The notes below the pieces were generated by a model, which was not told the DNA's origin, searched no databases, and was given only the letters and a program-made list of their open reading frames with translations. Position numbers and translations under genes: made by a program. This document shows, piece by piece, positions 28,601 to 40,119 of a stretch of 64,000 bases of DNA (its first letter is position 1; each line of letters starts with the position of its first letter). Origin of the DNA: Glossina fuscipes (taxonomy: Eukaryota > Arthropoda > Insecta > Diptera > Glossinidae); the NCBI RefSeq assembly GCF_014805625.2, contig NW_023998414.1, positions 15,254,589 to 15,318,588 of the forward strand. Direction: 5' to 3'.

Positions 28601-29549
28601 TTTTTCTGCAAAATTGGAAACTGTTTTACTTGTTGTCAATCTTAACGTAGAAATAATTTTCTCATAAAATAATATATCGGTTATTTGCGATGTTCAAAAT
28701 GAAGACGATGCGATAAATGGAATTAGTGGGATCGTGTTTGCCGTAAATTCGAAAGCAAAAGACTTGCATCTATTACATGTGCAAAGTTTTATATGTACAT
28801 AGGAAATTTTTCCGATCTGCTGTAAATATCTTTATATGTCGAACAAATGACTTAAAATTTTGCTTAACAAATCAAAAATAGCAACTGATAAGGAATATCG
28901 TCCAGATCGTTAATAATGTTCTGTTTGTTTTTATTTTCATTAAATTATTATTGTCTAAATTAACTTCAGGTTAATTTAAACTGAATCGATTTGAAATTTA
29001 TTTTCGCTTTCAAGCCAAAAGATGGCTTAAATGATTAGCCTTTGTAGCATGTTTACTCCGCTATTCCCGTAACATTGTGAAGGTCACGTAGATCTAAGGA
29101 AGGCGAAGGAAATCGGACGTAGTGGCCGTAGCGTAGTGTGTCCGATCGATAACTGTTTGGGGGTGGACAAGCGGTCACTATAGCAACGATTACAGTGAAC
29201 TTTACTATATTTACGATTTGAACACGCGAAGAGCGACTTGGTAGTTGCGATTCTTACCTGCTAGGCTACTCATGCAGCCACAGAGCAATTGTCTTGAATA
29301 ATGAAAAGAATATAAGTACAAGTGAGAAAATTATATAGATTATATTATATTTTACATCCATCATCGTTATCTAAACAAATCACCGAAAACTGATAAAAGG
29401 AAACGAGCAAAATTTGCACATTTTCGCAATAAAAGTAGATATTTATATGAAGTATGTGTGCTTTAAGAGTAAAAAACAAAAAATACGGAAAGCAAAGGTA
29501 TTCACGCGCGTCACTATATTGTAGGCGTGTCCTTCGATCGAGTCGATCC
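22341..29549. other. AT-rich intergenic sequence, no gene recognised
   Basis: The longest open frames are about 100 codons and resemble nothing I know. Poly-T(29) at 25628-25656, several A-rich stretches (25920-26270) and a GTCY-like stretch (27030-27055) that may be a worn mini-me fragment are visible. Confidence 0.5.
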
Positions 29550-29800
29550 ATTTTCAAATTGCACCTGCGCGCAAAAATTTCCAATGTTTCTGCTAAATTT
29601 GAAATCAGTAGCCATGAAAAGGTTGACAACAGACATTGCGCAGACGGATAGATAGCCAGGCCGACACCGGGATTAGCGGATATACTTAAATATATTCAGG
29701 ATTTTATGCTGATCAAGAATGTACATACTTTGTGGGGTTTCTGCAGCTTCCTGCCGGCCGTTGTCATCGTTTTGATAAACTAAAAACACCCTCCATCCTT
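29550..29800 (-). mobile_element. mini-me-like interspersed repeat, copy 3
   Basis: ATGCTGATCAAGAAT (29706-29720) is identical to copy 5. It is flanked by GCGCAAAAATTTCCAATGTTTC-type sequence, CAGACGGATAG units, and a right part with TTTGTGGGGTTTC and GCTTCCTGCCGG. Confidence 0.65.
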
Positions 29801-30494
29801 GGGTGATGATTTCGATGATTCTTTAATACCTTCTATTATCCTCCACACTAATACAAGGTAAATACGGCGTAAATCGCACTCGTACGTTTTTCACAACGCA
29901 TTTTTATGCAAGTTTTGCAAACACGCGATTGTGCAAATTAACACTCACCGCCCTTTAAAGTCGACGCAGTTGACTTTTTAACTTAATCTAACTTAATAAT
30001 ATGAACGATAAGAACCATTTTGAAATCAATCCATTACACAAGATTCGGATGAGAATGAGATCATTCTCATTCTTAGGAAAAGAAATTCACAAGCACGTCA
30101 ATGGACAATTGTGGCGAAATTATTTTCGCTAAAGACGCTTATCGAGAATATACCGCACGGTGAGAATATATTTAACAATTCGTATCAAATTTCTATGGCA
30201 GATATGAAACAAAAGAAAAAAAAAAAATTCTTACATTCGGTAACAAAATTTTCATTATTATTTCGTTCTATGCTTTACAGTAACTCTAATGCAAATAAAA
30301 ATGTTGAGTCACATTTTTTTTAATGCCATTTACTTTATTACAGCAAACAGTTACTAAGATTAGGATTAAATTGAGTCCTGTAGACAGGAAATAATTTAAG
30401 ACCAAATAATTATCCAAATAATGTTTAATTAATTAAATTTTTACAAAACCAATACACATGTAAACTAAAAAGAAAACAAAAATACATATATATA

Positions 30495-30498
<4 letters not shown>

Positions 30499-30528
<30 letters not shown>
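30499..30528. repeat. (TA)n microsatellite
   Basis: Pure TA for about 30 bases, with further TA tracts in the surrounding 100 bases. Confidence 0.9.
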
Positions 30529-30530
<2 letters not shown>

Positions 30531-31440
30531 CAAATTGTATAGTTAAGCATACTTTTGAAATTTTACTTTACCTATACATATATATATATCATAAAACAAT
30601 AATGACAGTAACAACAACAAAATTACGAAGATATTTTTTAAGAAGTAAATTCATGAGTGTATGTGAAATCGTGAAATAAAATTATTATTATTTAAAAAGA
30701 CAAAATAAAATAAACTAAAAAGTTATATTTGCCTTAAGGCAAATCTAAGATGCCCGCCATTTCGAGGTAAATAAATATATGAAAAAGGCGATTTATTTTG
30801 AAATCGTGAATGTGTCAATTGACCGATTAAGTATTATATATGATATATATTAATGACGCCGTACGAAACTTTGATTTAATACCTTGTTGTTTTTAAGTTG
30901 AAGGCGAATGTGCTTCTAAAAGAGGGCAAAGAAAAATTTCATATTTGACATCTGAACGCGAAATTAATATTAAAGCTTCAGATTGCAATCCCAATTTTCG
31001 AACACTATTTTGGGCGAATCGATCGGTTCGATCGTTTCCGTACTTAGTCGAATCATAGAATCAAAATTATCCAGAGTATGTAATAAATAAGATCCTCCGG
31101 TACGTACATTTCGATGTCTTTTTTTTTTTTTTTGGTGGCGGGTATAAAAATTAATAAAGGAAACGTTATTTTGAATCAACGTGCTACAATAAAGAAAATG
31201 GAAAAGAACGCTTTTATATTGATCAAATGAGGAGAAGATAGCATACGCCACAAAATTTGTTTATGAAAGTTAAGGAAACACGAATTTCCAAATAGATATT
31301 AAGTTGGATTATAAAGGTGAAAACAAAAAAAAAAAAAATTAAAATAAAGAGACCGAACAAAAAAAAAAACCAAAGTTTCAATTAACATATAATCAGAAAT
31401 GGTTTCGATTGAACTAAAAATAAATTAATAAAAAAACTAC

Positions 31441-31550
31441 TAATTTTAATAATAAAAAAATAGTAATATTAATAATAATAATAGTAATAGTAATAACAAC
31501 ATAGTAGCGATAATAGTAATTTTCATAATAATAACAATTAAAATAGTAAC

Positions 31551-31585
<35 letters not shown>
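31441..31585. repeat. Imperfect AAT/AGT trinucleotide array
   Basis: TAATAATAATAG-type units with AAC variants, ending in a run of pure AAT (about 31550-31580). Confidence 0.9.
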
Positions 31586-31679
31586 GTAAACAAATTAGTG
31601 TGGATTCGGTTTTGATCGAATCTTTTTTACCTGTCATCGTTATCCTGCAAAATTAAAAGAAAGCAAACAACTAAATTTT

Positions 31680-32010
31680 TATGCTCTATGATATTGAATA
31701 GGCGTGGCTGAATTTTTTAATTTTGTTAGAATAAAAGTTTAAACCAAAATAGCGCTTGAGTTATATAGATTATGAGTAACGAGCAAAAAACACGGAAAGT
31801 CTTTACTTCTGTGTTCCGAGTTTTTGTTGCATAGGCCTATGGGCGTTATAGACGCGTCGTTTGAAAAGTTTAGGTCACTTCCAAATTCTTTTGCGAGTTT
31901 GTCGACGATATTTTCATTTTCACTAACGGGAGAATGTTGATCACAGATGCTATACAATTAGGCAGACGGATGATGGACAGATTAACAGACGGACATTGTA
32001 AGGCCAAAAA
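31680..32010 (-). mobile_element. mini-me-like interspersed repeat, copy 4
   Basis: Shares GATATTGAATAGGCGTGG and GAGTAACGAGCAAAAAAC with the neighbouring copy at 32085. It ends in CAGACGGATGATGGACAG, the GTCY array read from the other strand. The TTGATCA core is not recognisable. Confidence 0.5.
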
Positions 32011-32084
32011 TTTATATAGCTTATGCAATTTTGGAGGCTTGTTGCTGCTCTTTATAAACGTATAAACAAAAAAAATAAAGTTGT

Positions 32085-32528
32085 CATACATTCCAATATT
32101 GGATAGGTGTGGTCAACTTTTTCCATTTTTGTATAGGTACCACAGCATCGCTTTTAGAATACACCGTCATGATTTTGTCCATTTACCTGCTATAGTTTAT
32201 AAGTAACGAACAAAAAACCAATTATTCATCCCGTTTGAAAAGCGGAGAAGTTGTCACTTCACGTGATATTGCGGACCTGTGTTTCCACCGATTTGACGCA
32301 TTTTTACCACCAATTCTTGCATAAGAGCTTCCAATATTTCTGCCAAATTTGATATCAATTCCTGCAACCAGGGGAAACACACAACACACAGACAGACAGA
32401 CAGAGCTTAATAAATTCAGAATTTCATGCTGATCAAGAATATGTACATTTTGTAGGGTCTTTCAAGCTTCCTTTTGGGTGCAAACGTTATGACGAAATGA
32501 CCAAACACCCTTTCTTTTAATGGGGGGT
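32085..32528 (-). mobile_element. mini-me-like interspersed repeat, copy 5
   Basis: Fullest copy here: CCAATATTGGATAGGTGTGG at its left, a CAGACAGACAGACAGAG array (32387-32404), the core ATGCTGATCAAGAAT (32426-32440), then TTTTGTAGGGTCTTTC and GCTTCCTTTTGGGTG, ending in GGGGGGTATAAA. Confidence 0.7.
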
Positions 32529-32530
32529 AT

Positions 32531-32872
<342 letters not shown>

Positions 32873-33329
32873 TGAATTGGAAGAACATTTTAGTTCATTA
32901 TTCTATTGTTCCTTTTTCATTCCGTTTACTATAATAATTGCAATCAACCTATTGAAAAGTACCTTTTTGCTCTGCAAGGCATAATGGTTTGTACCCGTTA
33001 CTTTTTATACCATTAGTGAGCTTGGTCACTGTCAAAATAAATTCGAATTAGTCAACACGCGTGTTTTTCCCTTGACATATATAAAAATTTGCTGACAAAG
33101 AATGTGGGCCCAGGATGGCTTAATGAGCTAGTAGTTTAATTTGAGATTAATAAATAATTATGGTATCTTCATCATTTTATCAAATCAAAAAAACAAGGCG
33201 AAAGGAAATACGATTCATGGAGTATTCAAATCTAAATTTAGGGTGGGTTATGGAAGTATGCAAGCGGGGAACTTAAGTAAGAATCGAGTTGAGTGCAGAA
33301 AATAAAGAAAAGTGAATTAGTATTGATAA

Positions 33330-34400
33330 ATAAACTGTGACAGCTTTAGGATGCGAAAAATTCACAATAACAAACGTCTAATGAATTTGAAGATGATGAA
33401 ATCTCTAACAAGATCAGATTACCTCGTGTTGTTTACCAATGTCGTTGATAAATCTGATGATATAGGCATTGAATTGAACGACGAATTAATGGTAATAATC
33501 TTAGTATCAAGTATTCCAGATGACTTTGAAAATTTCGTTGTGGACATGGAGACTCGGGATAGCTAACCAACCTGCGGAGCATGTAAGGTAAAACTTTTCG
33601 AAGAGGGGGAAAGGCATACTGGTCAAAGTTTCCACATGATTGGACAAGAAGAGAGCAAACAATCGAAAGGAGCTGCCCAAAAATTTCTTGCTAAACGTTT
33701 TATTTACGGAAAAACGAGCCATTATGCAAATAATTTTCCGAAAAAGGATGAACAGAAAATAAAAAGGGTACGTACGCAGTGATCACACCTAGAGAAGCAT
33801 TAAATAAATTTCGACATTGGAGTGCGCGCCAATGAAATTCTATTAATAAATTACAATACAATTGAGTAGAGAACTTCCTTACTGCTATTGGCAAAGGTGA
33901 TGTTCTGATTAAAGTAAAAAATAATATTACTTTGCGATATACGTTGTATTCTCCTCAACTTTAAGTAGACTTTATTTAATTAAGCAAAATAGTAGAACAC
34001 GATCCTTCAGTGCATTTTAGGTCTGCATATATTTGCATAAAAGATGGTAAAAATGGTAATGTTGCGCTAGAAGCTTCCAAAAGCGATAACTTGTTTATAG
34101 TAGAAGAACAAAGAAGACCACGTCTATGTGTGTGCAAACCATGATGATATGCGTTAGTATCAACGTTACGTTACGGCCATGTCAACTTCCAAAGTCAAAT
34201 GGGGATGGCAAAATATATAAAATGCAATTGAATGAAGGTATGACGGATGACAAGTGTACGTCTTGCATAATGGAAACGATTCACAGCGCAGTTTTCTCCA
34301 AATCAACTAAGTATAGAGCAAATGATATTTTAGAATTAATTCATTCAGATGTCTGTGGCCCCTTAAGATTGAAATCAATAGCTACTTTGGCAATTTTATA
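33330..34400 (+). mobile_element. Decayed Ty1/copia retrotransposon, gag to integrase start
   Basis: The frame from 33351 encodes a Copia-type gag segment (DIGIELNDELMVIILVSSIP, then DDFENF) up to a stop at 33564. Further on, GKTSHYANNFPKK (about 33700-33750) is a zinc knuckle whose cysteines are lost. GNVALEASKSDNLF (about 34060) and CTSCIMETIH followed by LELIHSDVCGPL (34256-34370) match the pre-integrase and integrase N-terminal region. Stops and frameshifts separate the pieces. Reverse transcriptase and LTRs are not recognisable, so it is a truncated, dead copy. Confidence 0.8.
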
Positions 34401-37400
34401 GATGGCAAGACAAGTATTAGACAAATTTAAATAAAGAATTCGATTCATTTTGTTGGCCGGTTTTTCTAATGTCGGAAATACTATGTCGTGGGGCAAAGAA
34501 GCACAAAAGAATAGCTGGAACTACGACTTCAGCCGCTGCCTCCGCTGCTATAATGATGACGGCAGCTGCCGCGGCCAACAGGCCTCCTACTTTCATGGGT
34601 AAATTGGATGGTACGAACCTCAATGATTTATTCTCGTGTCGTGAGGAATTTAATAAGAGTATTTGCCTTATGTCTAAGTCAGGGGTGATCCGGACAAAAC
34701 ACTAATGTTGTTTTCGAAGGCTGTAGCAAAGCCACGGAAACGGTTTTGTGTTTTGACAGGGTATCCGCCGAGGGGATGTCTTTTCCAGTGCCTTCCTACA
34801 CCAGGCTGTTCCCGCTGAGATATCTTTGACCATATAGTTGAAAACTGCATGGTAAGAGACATAATTTGCAAACATAGCTGTCATAGCACTGCAAAAGAGA
34901 CTTTCGCGCAGGTAGGAGCTCCACATTAAAAAGGACCTTGATGATATTGCAAAGAAACTGCAACGGAAATTATCATGCGATGTGCGTGCTCGGTTAGTGT
35001 ATGGGTGAATTAGGCAGTGGTTTTGCACTGGTGCAAAAACCCTACGCTTCTGTGAAGCCTCTTAAAAGAACGTGCGGGTATATCTTGACGCTAGTAGGCA
35101 TTCTGTTAGTTGGTAGCACCTAATCAATCCTGTAACTGGCTAACGCTTGTTCACCTTTAGGGTTTGGCAAGGTGCCAGAAAGAATTTCTAGCTTACGTAA
35201 TCTAATATAATGTTAAATCTTCTCTGAATGATGTATAACTAGAAGTGTTCAGGTTTTAAATCAAATGACTGAATGGTTCATGGTCCAGTTGGGCCTAGTG
35301 ACATTGATGTCACTGCTGCCAATAGGGCAGCTATAGGGTTGTTCAAATTCGAGAAATCGTGAATACGAAGGCTACTATGATGCCGCCAAATCACGAAGAA
35401 GCAAGCACCACACCACATCAATGTAGACATCACAAATCACAGGGGCATTACGTACGAAATAACCAGAAAAAAAATTCGGGCGAAGGGGCGCAGTAAAATT
35501 TAAGTACGTTCTGACGTTGTGGATGGCTTACCAAAGAGCCGGATTAATAGAGTGTGTAGAGAATAAAGTCGACTGGTTCAGTCCAAATACAGAATTATGC
35601 TGTCAAAGAAACTGAGCTTATTTTCGGAAGATTTAGAGCGTGGAACAGCTGTCCGCAAGGGGTCAGCCGCCCATATTGAACCTAGACGTAATCTAAGAAG
35701 ATTTTCAGTAGAGTATTTACAGTCTGACGTGCGACGAAAAGTCGAGCAAGTTTTGACTTAGTTAAAGGTATATCAGAACAAAAAAGTGGATAAGCGCCTA
35801 CTCTTCCATGCGGTGAGACAGATCCGATATGGGAAACGGCCAGTAGCCGCGTTCAGTCTAAGAAATCTACGATCGCTATAATGATACAAGAAGCCGATAC
35901 GTTATTGCTATTGAAATTGAAATGGTCCTAAATTAAAATTCACGAAAAAAAAGCTGAGAAATCAATACCGAGAAAACGTAGGTAGCATATTTATAATGAT
36001 TAAGAAGCTAATGGATTATTGCTGATAAAAAGGCGATAGTACCTGTGCGATGACGTAGAAGTTTTTGCTGATGGAGCCTGTGTAACGATTCAAGTAAGTG
36101 TTATGCTATTAATGTTGAGTGAATAAGATGACTGAATGAGCGATGTTGTGAATGCAAAATGGCGTTGCAAGAAATGATAGTTGTATAATGTAACAGATGT
36201 TGATGATGGGTATTTTTACGAAACAGGGAGGGTAACGCAAGAGGCCGGCTGATTAGTGATTGGAAGAAATCGATGTGTTCTGGTCACAAAATTAGTTATC
36301 GATGTTGGAAAACATCAAATGCTATATAAATGAATGATGATATGAAACTGACCAGGGAATGCAGAACGTTGAACGAATGACTGACGTTAGAAAGCCCTTA
36401 GATGAAATAGCCGGCTACCCGAGTGTGTTAAACCGATAGGCTAACGTGAAATGTGAAATATGAAGTGTGAATTATATGAGAAGCTGAATATAGGAACAAT
36501 TGAAATTACAAACTGTTGGGATATTGCCACGAAAACCGTCTATAAACCGGCGCGCTATGCCCCTTGCAGTGAATAAGGTGCTAAATTACTTAAGGTGAGT
36601 ACCCACTCGTACCACAGGGACATGGGTTACCTGATATTTTAAGAAGCCGATAGACTGCCATACTGGAAAAGTGACCACGTCTGACACTAACTGCACTTGT
36701 ACATTGATTTCCGAATAGAAGGGCATATATGAGTACCAAAGTCGATTCCCCCGCTCTGGTTCGACACCTAGCTTTAAATTACCTTAGGTAACTAGCATAG
36801 GTTAATTTCGTAAGTGTTTAGTTAGTACAGGGCAATGTCGAATCAGGAAGGTTGTCATAATTGAAACAGATCAACTGATATATTTCAAACGTGATTATAT
36901 GTTAGTTGACAATGCTAACTTATTTAATATGGAAATGGTCTGAAAATGGCAATTGCCATTTCCTTTTCTTTCTGATCATGCCGTCGACTGAAATGAACAT
37001 AAGAACTAGAATTATTCACTAGGATTACAGCAAACTGGAGTGTTAAGGTACTATGCAAGAAAGTAGGAGTAAGCGTGAACATCCTATAAGGCCACAATGT
37101 CGAAATTAATTTATGGAATATAAAACCGCTTTTTTAGTAAGGGTAGAAGAAGCCCATTAATGAACATAAATTGAAGTAGGAAAGATTAGCTAGAAACTTG
37201 GAAAACTGTTATTGTTGATAAATCCATAGTGGTAACATATGGATCTTACGATAAAGCCGGGGAGCTAACCCAGCCGTTAACTCGTTTATCTATATAATTT
37301 ATACAAAGAACAAATATATACATATATATATATATATATATCTCATGTCCATGGTATCATACTTGACCAGCCCGTCTGCTACATTGCTCAATTTCGACAA

Positions 37401-37568
37401 AGGAACGTATTTCGATATTGGCAACGTAAAGTCGAGTAACGTAACATTGTAAGGGCAAGACGCCACACTACATGTAGACTCCTTCCGACTTCTAGCCCAT
37501 TACGAGATGTCCAAGTAACTAGATTCACCAATAGACGTTTTGTACGCCTGAAACCTTACAACCTAAGA
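34401..37568. other. Unassigned, less AT-rich region
   Basis: Base composition is more balanced than in the flanks, and short frames are scattered in both strands, as in worn transposon sequence. An Ala-rich frame (about 34510-34590) and GGCAAGGTGCC-type GC-rich pieces are present. A TA microsatellite lies at 37320-37341. I recognise no protein family and no terminal repeats, except that the region ends exactly at the inverted repeat at 37569. Confidence 0.4.
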
Positions 37569-37750
37569 CGTTAACTCCTTCCCGATCTCAAACAAGTCTC
37601 TGCTCGTTTGAACAACGGAGCGATGAAAGTCCAGCGTCCTAGAGTCAGGACGTGACTACCGCCGAGTTTTAAAGAAATCCCCTGCAGCTTCGCCGGTGAG
37701 CACACCCGCCACATTTTGGATGAACGTGGTGGGCACATAATCAATAAATC
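37569..37750 (-). repeat. Left arm of diverged inverted repeat
   Basis: Its reverse complement aligns with 42067-42232 almost throughout: shared blocks include TGTGCCCACCACGTTCATCC, AAAATGTGGCGGGTGTGC, GGGGATTTCTTTAAAACTCG and GTTTGAGATCGGGAAGGAG. This arm carries a 16-base insertion (near 37685-37701) absent from the right arm, which explains 182 against 166 bases. I see no clear target-site duplication outside the arms. Confidence 0.9.
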
Positions 37751-37974
37751 ACCGGCTGCCTTGTCGTTGGCTTGCTGCTCAAAGCGTTCTCTTTGCACCA
37801 CGGGATCGTTTAATTCAGTGTATGCATTGCAGATTTCTTTCTTCATTACAAATAACTCGAAGCGTTCTGTTAGACCGGGAACGTTGCGATGGTATTTCGC
37901 AAGGGCAGACATAATTTGTGGATGGTCACAAATAAATTCACCGACAAGTTTATCCAGCAAACGCGCGGTTGTTC
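37748..37974 (-). pseudogene. Lysyl-tRNA synthetase fragment
   Basis: On the minus strand the frame encodes about 70 residues of cytosolic/mitochondrial class II Lys[16 protein letters not shown], then [36 protein letters not shown] and DKAAGD. About ten residues normally between GEF and ICDHPQ are missing. The homology stops at DKAAGD exactly where the inverted-repeat arm begins. The frame then reads through the arm to a stop at 37571, making a 187-codon chimeric open frame (37571-38134) with unrelated residues at both ends. No complete catalytic domain is left, so it is not a functional synthetase. Confidence 0.85.
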
Positions 37975-39440
37975 TTTTTTCTCGATTTTCGGTCTCATTT
38001 TCTCCTTTCGATGTCAATGTAGTAATAGGTAAAGGCAGACCGTTATATATTGACTTATTTTTCGGTTTACGACATATTCGACCCATTACAACATTTGCTT
38101 CTTGAGATTTTGGCTTTTCTAAAGAAACTGTCAAATTTTCTTCCCCCGCTGTTATTAAAATATTCGCACATTCTTTTTTGGTTTCGCCGTCTAAGCATTA
38201 CATTTGCTAATATCTTCGCCGCGGGCTATCTTCTTTTTTCTTCTGCCAAGTCACTGGCAGTTATTTCGAGACTAATTCTCGAGCTAAGAGCAGTGCTTTC
38301 GCCAAAAGTTTCATCTAAAGTTTTTTATGTCGATTCTTCAAGACGAAGATTATGTCTAACGTAACGCGTTATAACATTTTTAAAAGTTGAAGTTTTTGAT
38401 CGTAGCGGCGAACTGTTAGATGATGTTGAACCCGTATCGACCAATATTGAGAGTTTCGGGAATAGCTTTGGTATACGTTTTATTTCTAACTTTCTTCTTC
38501 TTCTTCTGACGTTACTCAGCAAATTAGCAACCGAAAATTCGCTGGGATGTATTAAAAAAGGCCCCACGTGAACACAGAGCTCTAAATTTTAGACTTAGTA
38601 AAGTTCTACGAATCTACTTTGGCTCTTGTATTAGTTCCTGTTCCGTCTCGATTTTGCGATGCTCCAGCGAGGACGAAAATTTTTGTTTCTGATGATGGCT
38701 GATTAAACTCTGCATCTTTATCTTCTGTTATATCTATTAATTTTAAATTCGAGTATATCTCACTGTCTAAATAGAAGAATCGTCGATAATAATGATGCTG
38801 CCGTCACTGGAAATCTCTGTGCCTTTGATTGTTTCGTGTCTTGGCTTGATTTGGATAGGCTTTGTTTAGCAGCGAATATTTGTTCGATTTAAATTTACAT
38901 CGCTAACGGTTTCTAGTTGTTGGTTGGAACAAGAAGCAATTGAGTTCGTCCTGAGCAATTTGCGCTTTCAAGGCTGTTAAAAGTGTGACTTAATGACATT
39001 TTTCCAATAATAGGGGACACAGGTGATAAAAGAAATTTGCTGTTTCGCATAACCCTAGAGAACCATTGCTTTCAGCAGTTATTTCCTCAGTGGCTTCTGT
39101 TATATCGGGCGGACTAAAAGTATGAGGAAGTTGTTCCATTTTCTCAAATGCGTTTAGAGAAGCTTGACCTGCTGCGTTTTCTGATTTTGTCGATAGCGTA
39201 ACTACTTCGTTAATTACATTTGTACAAGAAGATGGTAAGCCTTTGGTCGCAGTTGTTTGCTGTGAAGGTACTTTATACTCCTTTCAATTTGTAGCCATTT
39301 CTGGTGGTATTTGCCTAAAATGATCACCTGGTCTTGAAGTTTTGAATTTTTTTCTCTAGTATCCAAATGCGATGTAAGATTAGTCTTAACCTTAGGGGGC
39401 CTGCCACATTTTCGTGGCTGCGGTGCAACAATTCATAAAT
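37975..39440 (-). pseudogene. Remnant of an AT-hook protein, family unknown
   Basis: Reading the minus strand from about 39420, conceptual pieces appear in changing frames. They include a PRKCGRPPK AT-hook followed by a short amphipathic KLQDQVIILGKYHQK segment, and a Ser/Thr/Glu-rich stretch (SENAAGQASLNAFEKMEQL). Next come an acidic stretch (EISSDGSIIIIDDSS; KLIDITEDKDAEF), an Arg-rich NVRRRRRKLEIKRI segment, and [19 protein letters not shown] just before the LysRS fragment. In-frame stops (for example after EMATN) and frameshifts show it is broken. Codon-like composition and continuity suggest a once-coding nuclear protein. I cannot name the parent gene. Confidence 0.45.
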
Positions 39441-40119
39441 TTGAAGCGTTGCGAGAACATAAAATTTAGAATGCTTCAATGTGAAATAAACAACGAAAAG
39501 AATAGAGGTTATATTTGATACCTACGTACAATTTGATTTTGTTCATACACACACATGTAGCGCGTATTCAAACATACAAAAATCTACTTGCATATAAATA
39601 ATGGAAATGAAAGAGCAAGCAGTCAAACGCTTTCTAATTGACATCGTTACTTCTGTTGCTAATAACAGAAACACAAGAAATCCGCGAGATTCCACTAGTT
39701 CGAATTTTAAGCGCAATGTTGGCATATGTTCTCATTTAGTTGTCTCTGATTCAACTCACAGCCGAATATCCGCTTGCACACGCTCACTACGCCGCCTCTT
39801 TCTTTACTGGCCCATTTGTTTAATAATTTTATTTATCCGCGAATTTTGTGCACAAGATGAAATAGCGGACTTTAGCAAAATCAGCACTTAATTTAAAATG
39901 ATGTTAGGATGATCATGTCAGAATGATATTGTGACAGACATATACCATGTCAAAATGATATTATGACTGCCATAACATTGTTTTACTCATTTCATTTATT
40001 TTGAAGTTATATTTTCTAGCTTTTTATAAATTTATTTTTCCAAATTTTCTTTGTACATCGTTTTCGAACAAAACATCATCGGTTATAATTCTTCTGTCAA
40101 TCCTGGTCCTCCTGGCTCA

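Noticed and set aside
34469..34705. Ala-rich 78-codon frame
   Set aside because: The GCT/GCC-rich stretch explains the frame; it could be transposon debris, but nothing identifies it.
36758..36768. GGTTCGACACC, a match to the tRNA B-box pattern
   Set aside because: No A box, acceptor stem or anticodon arm can be built around it on the upstream side.
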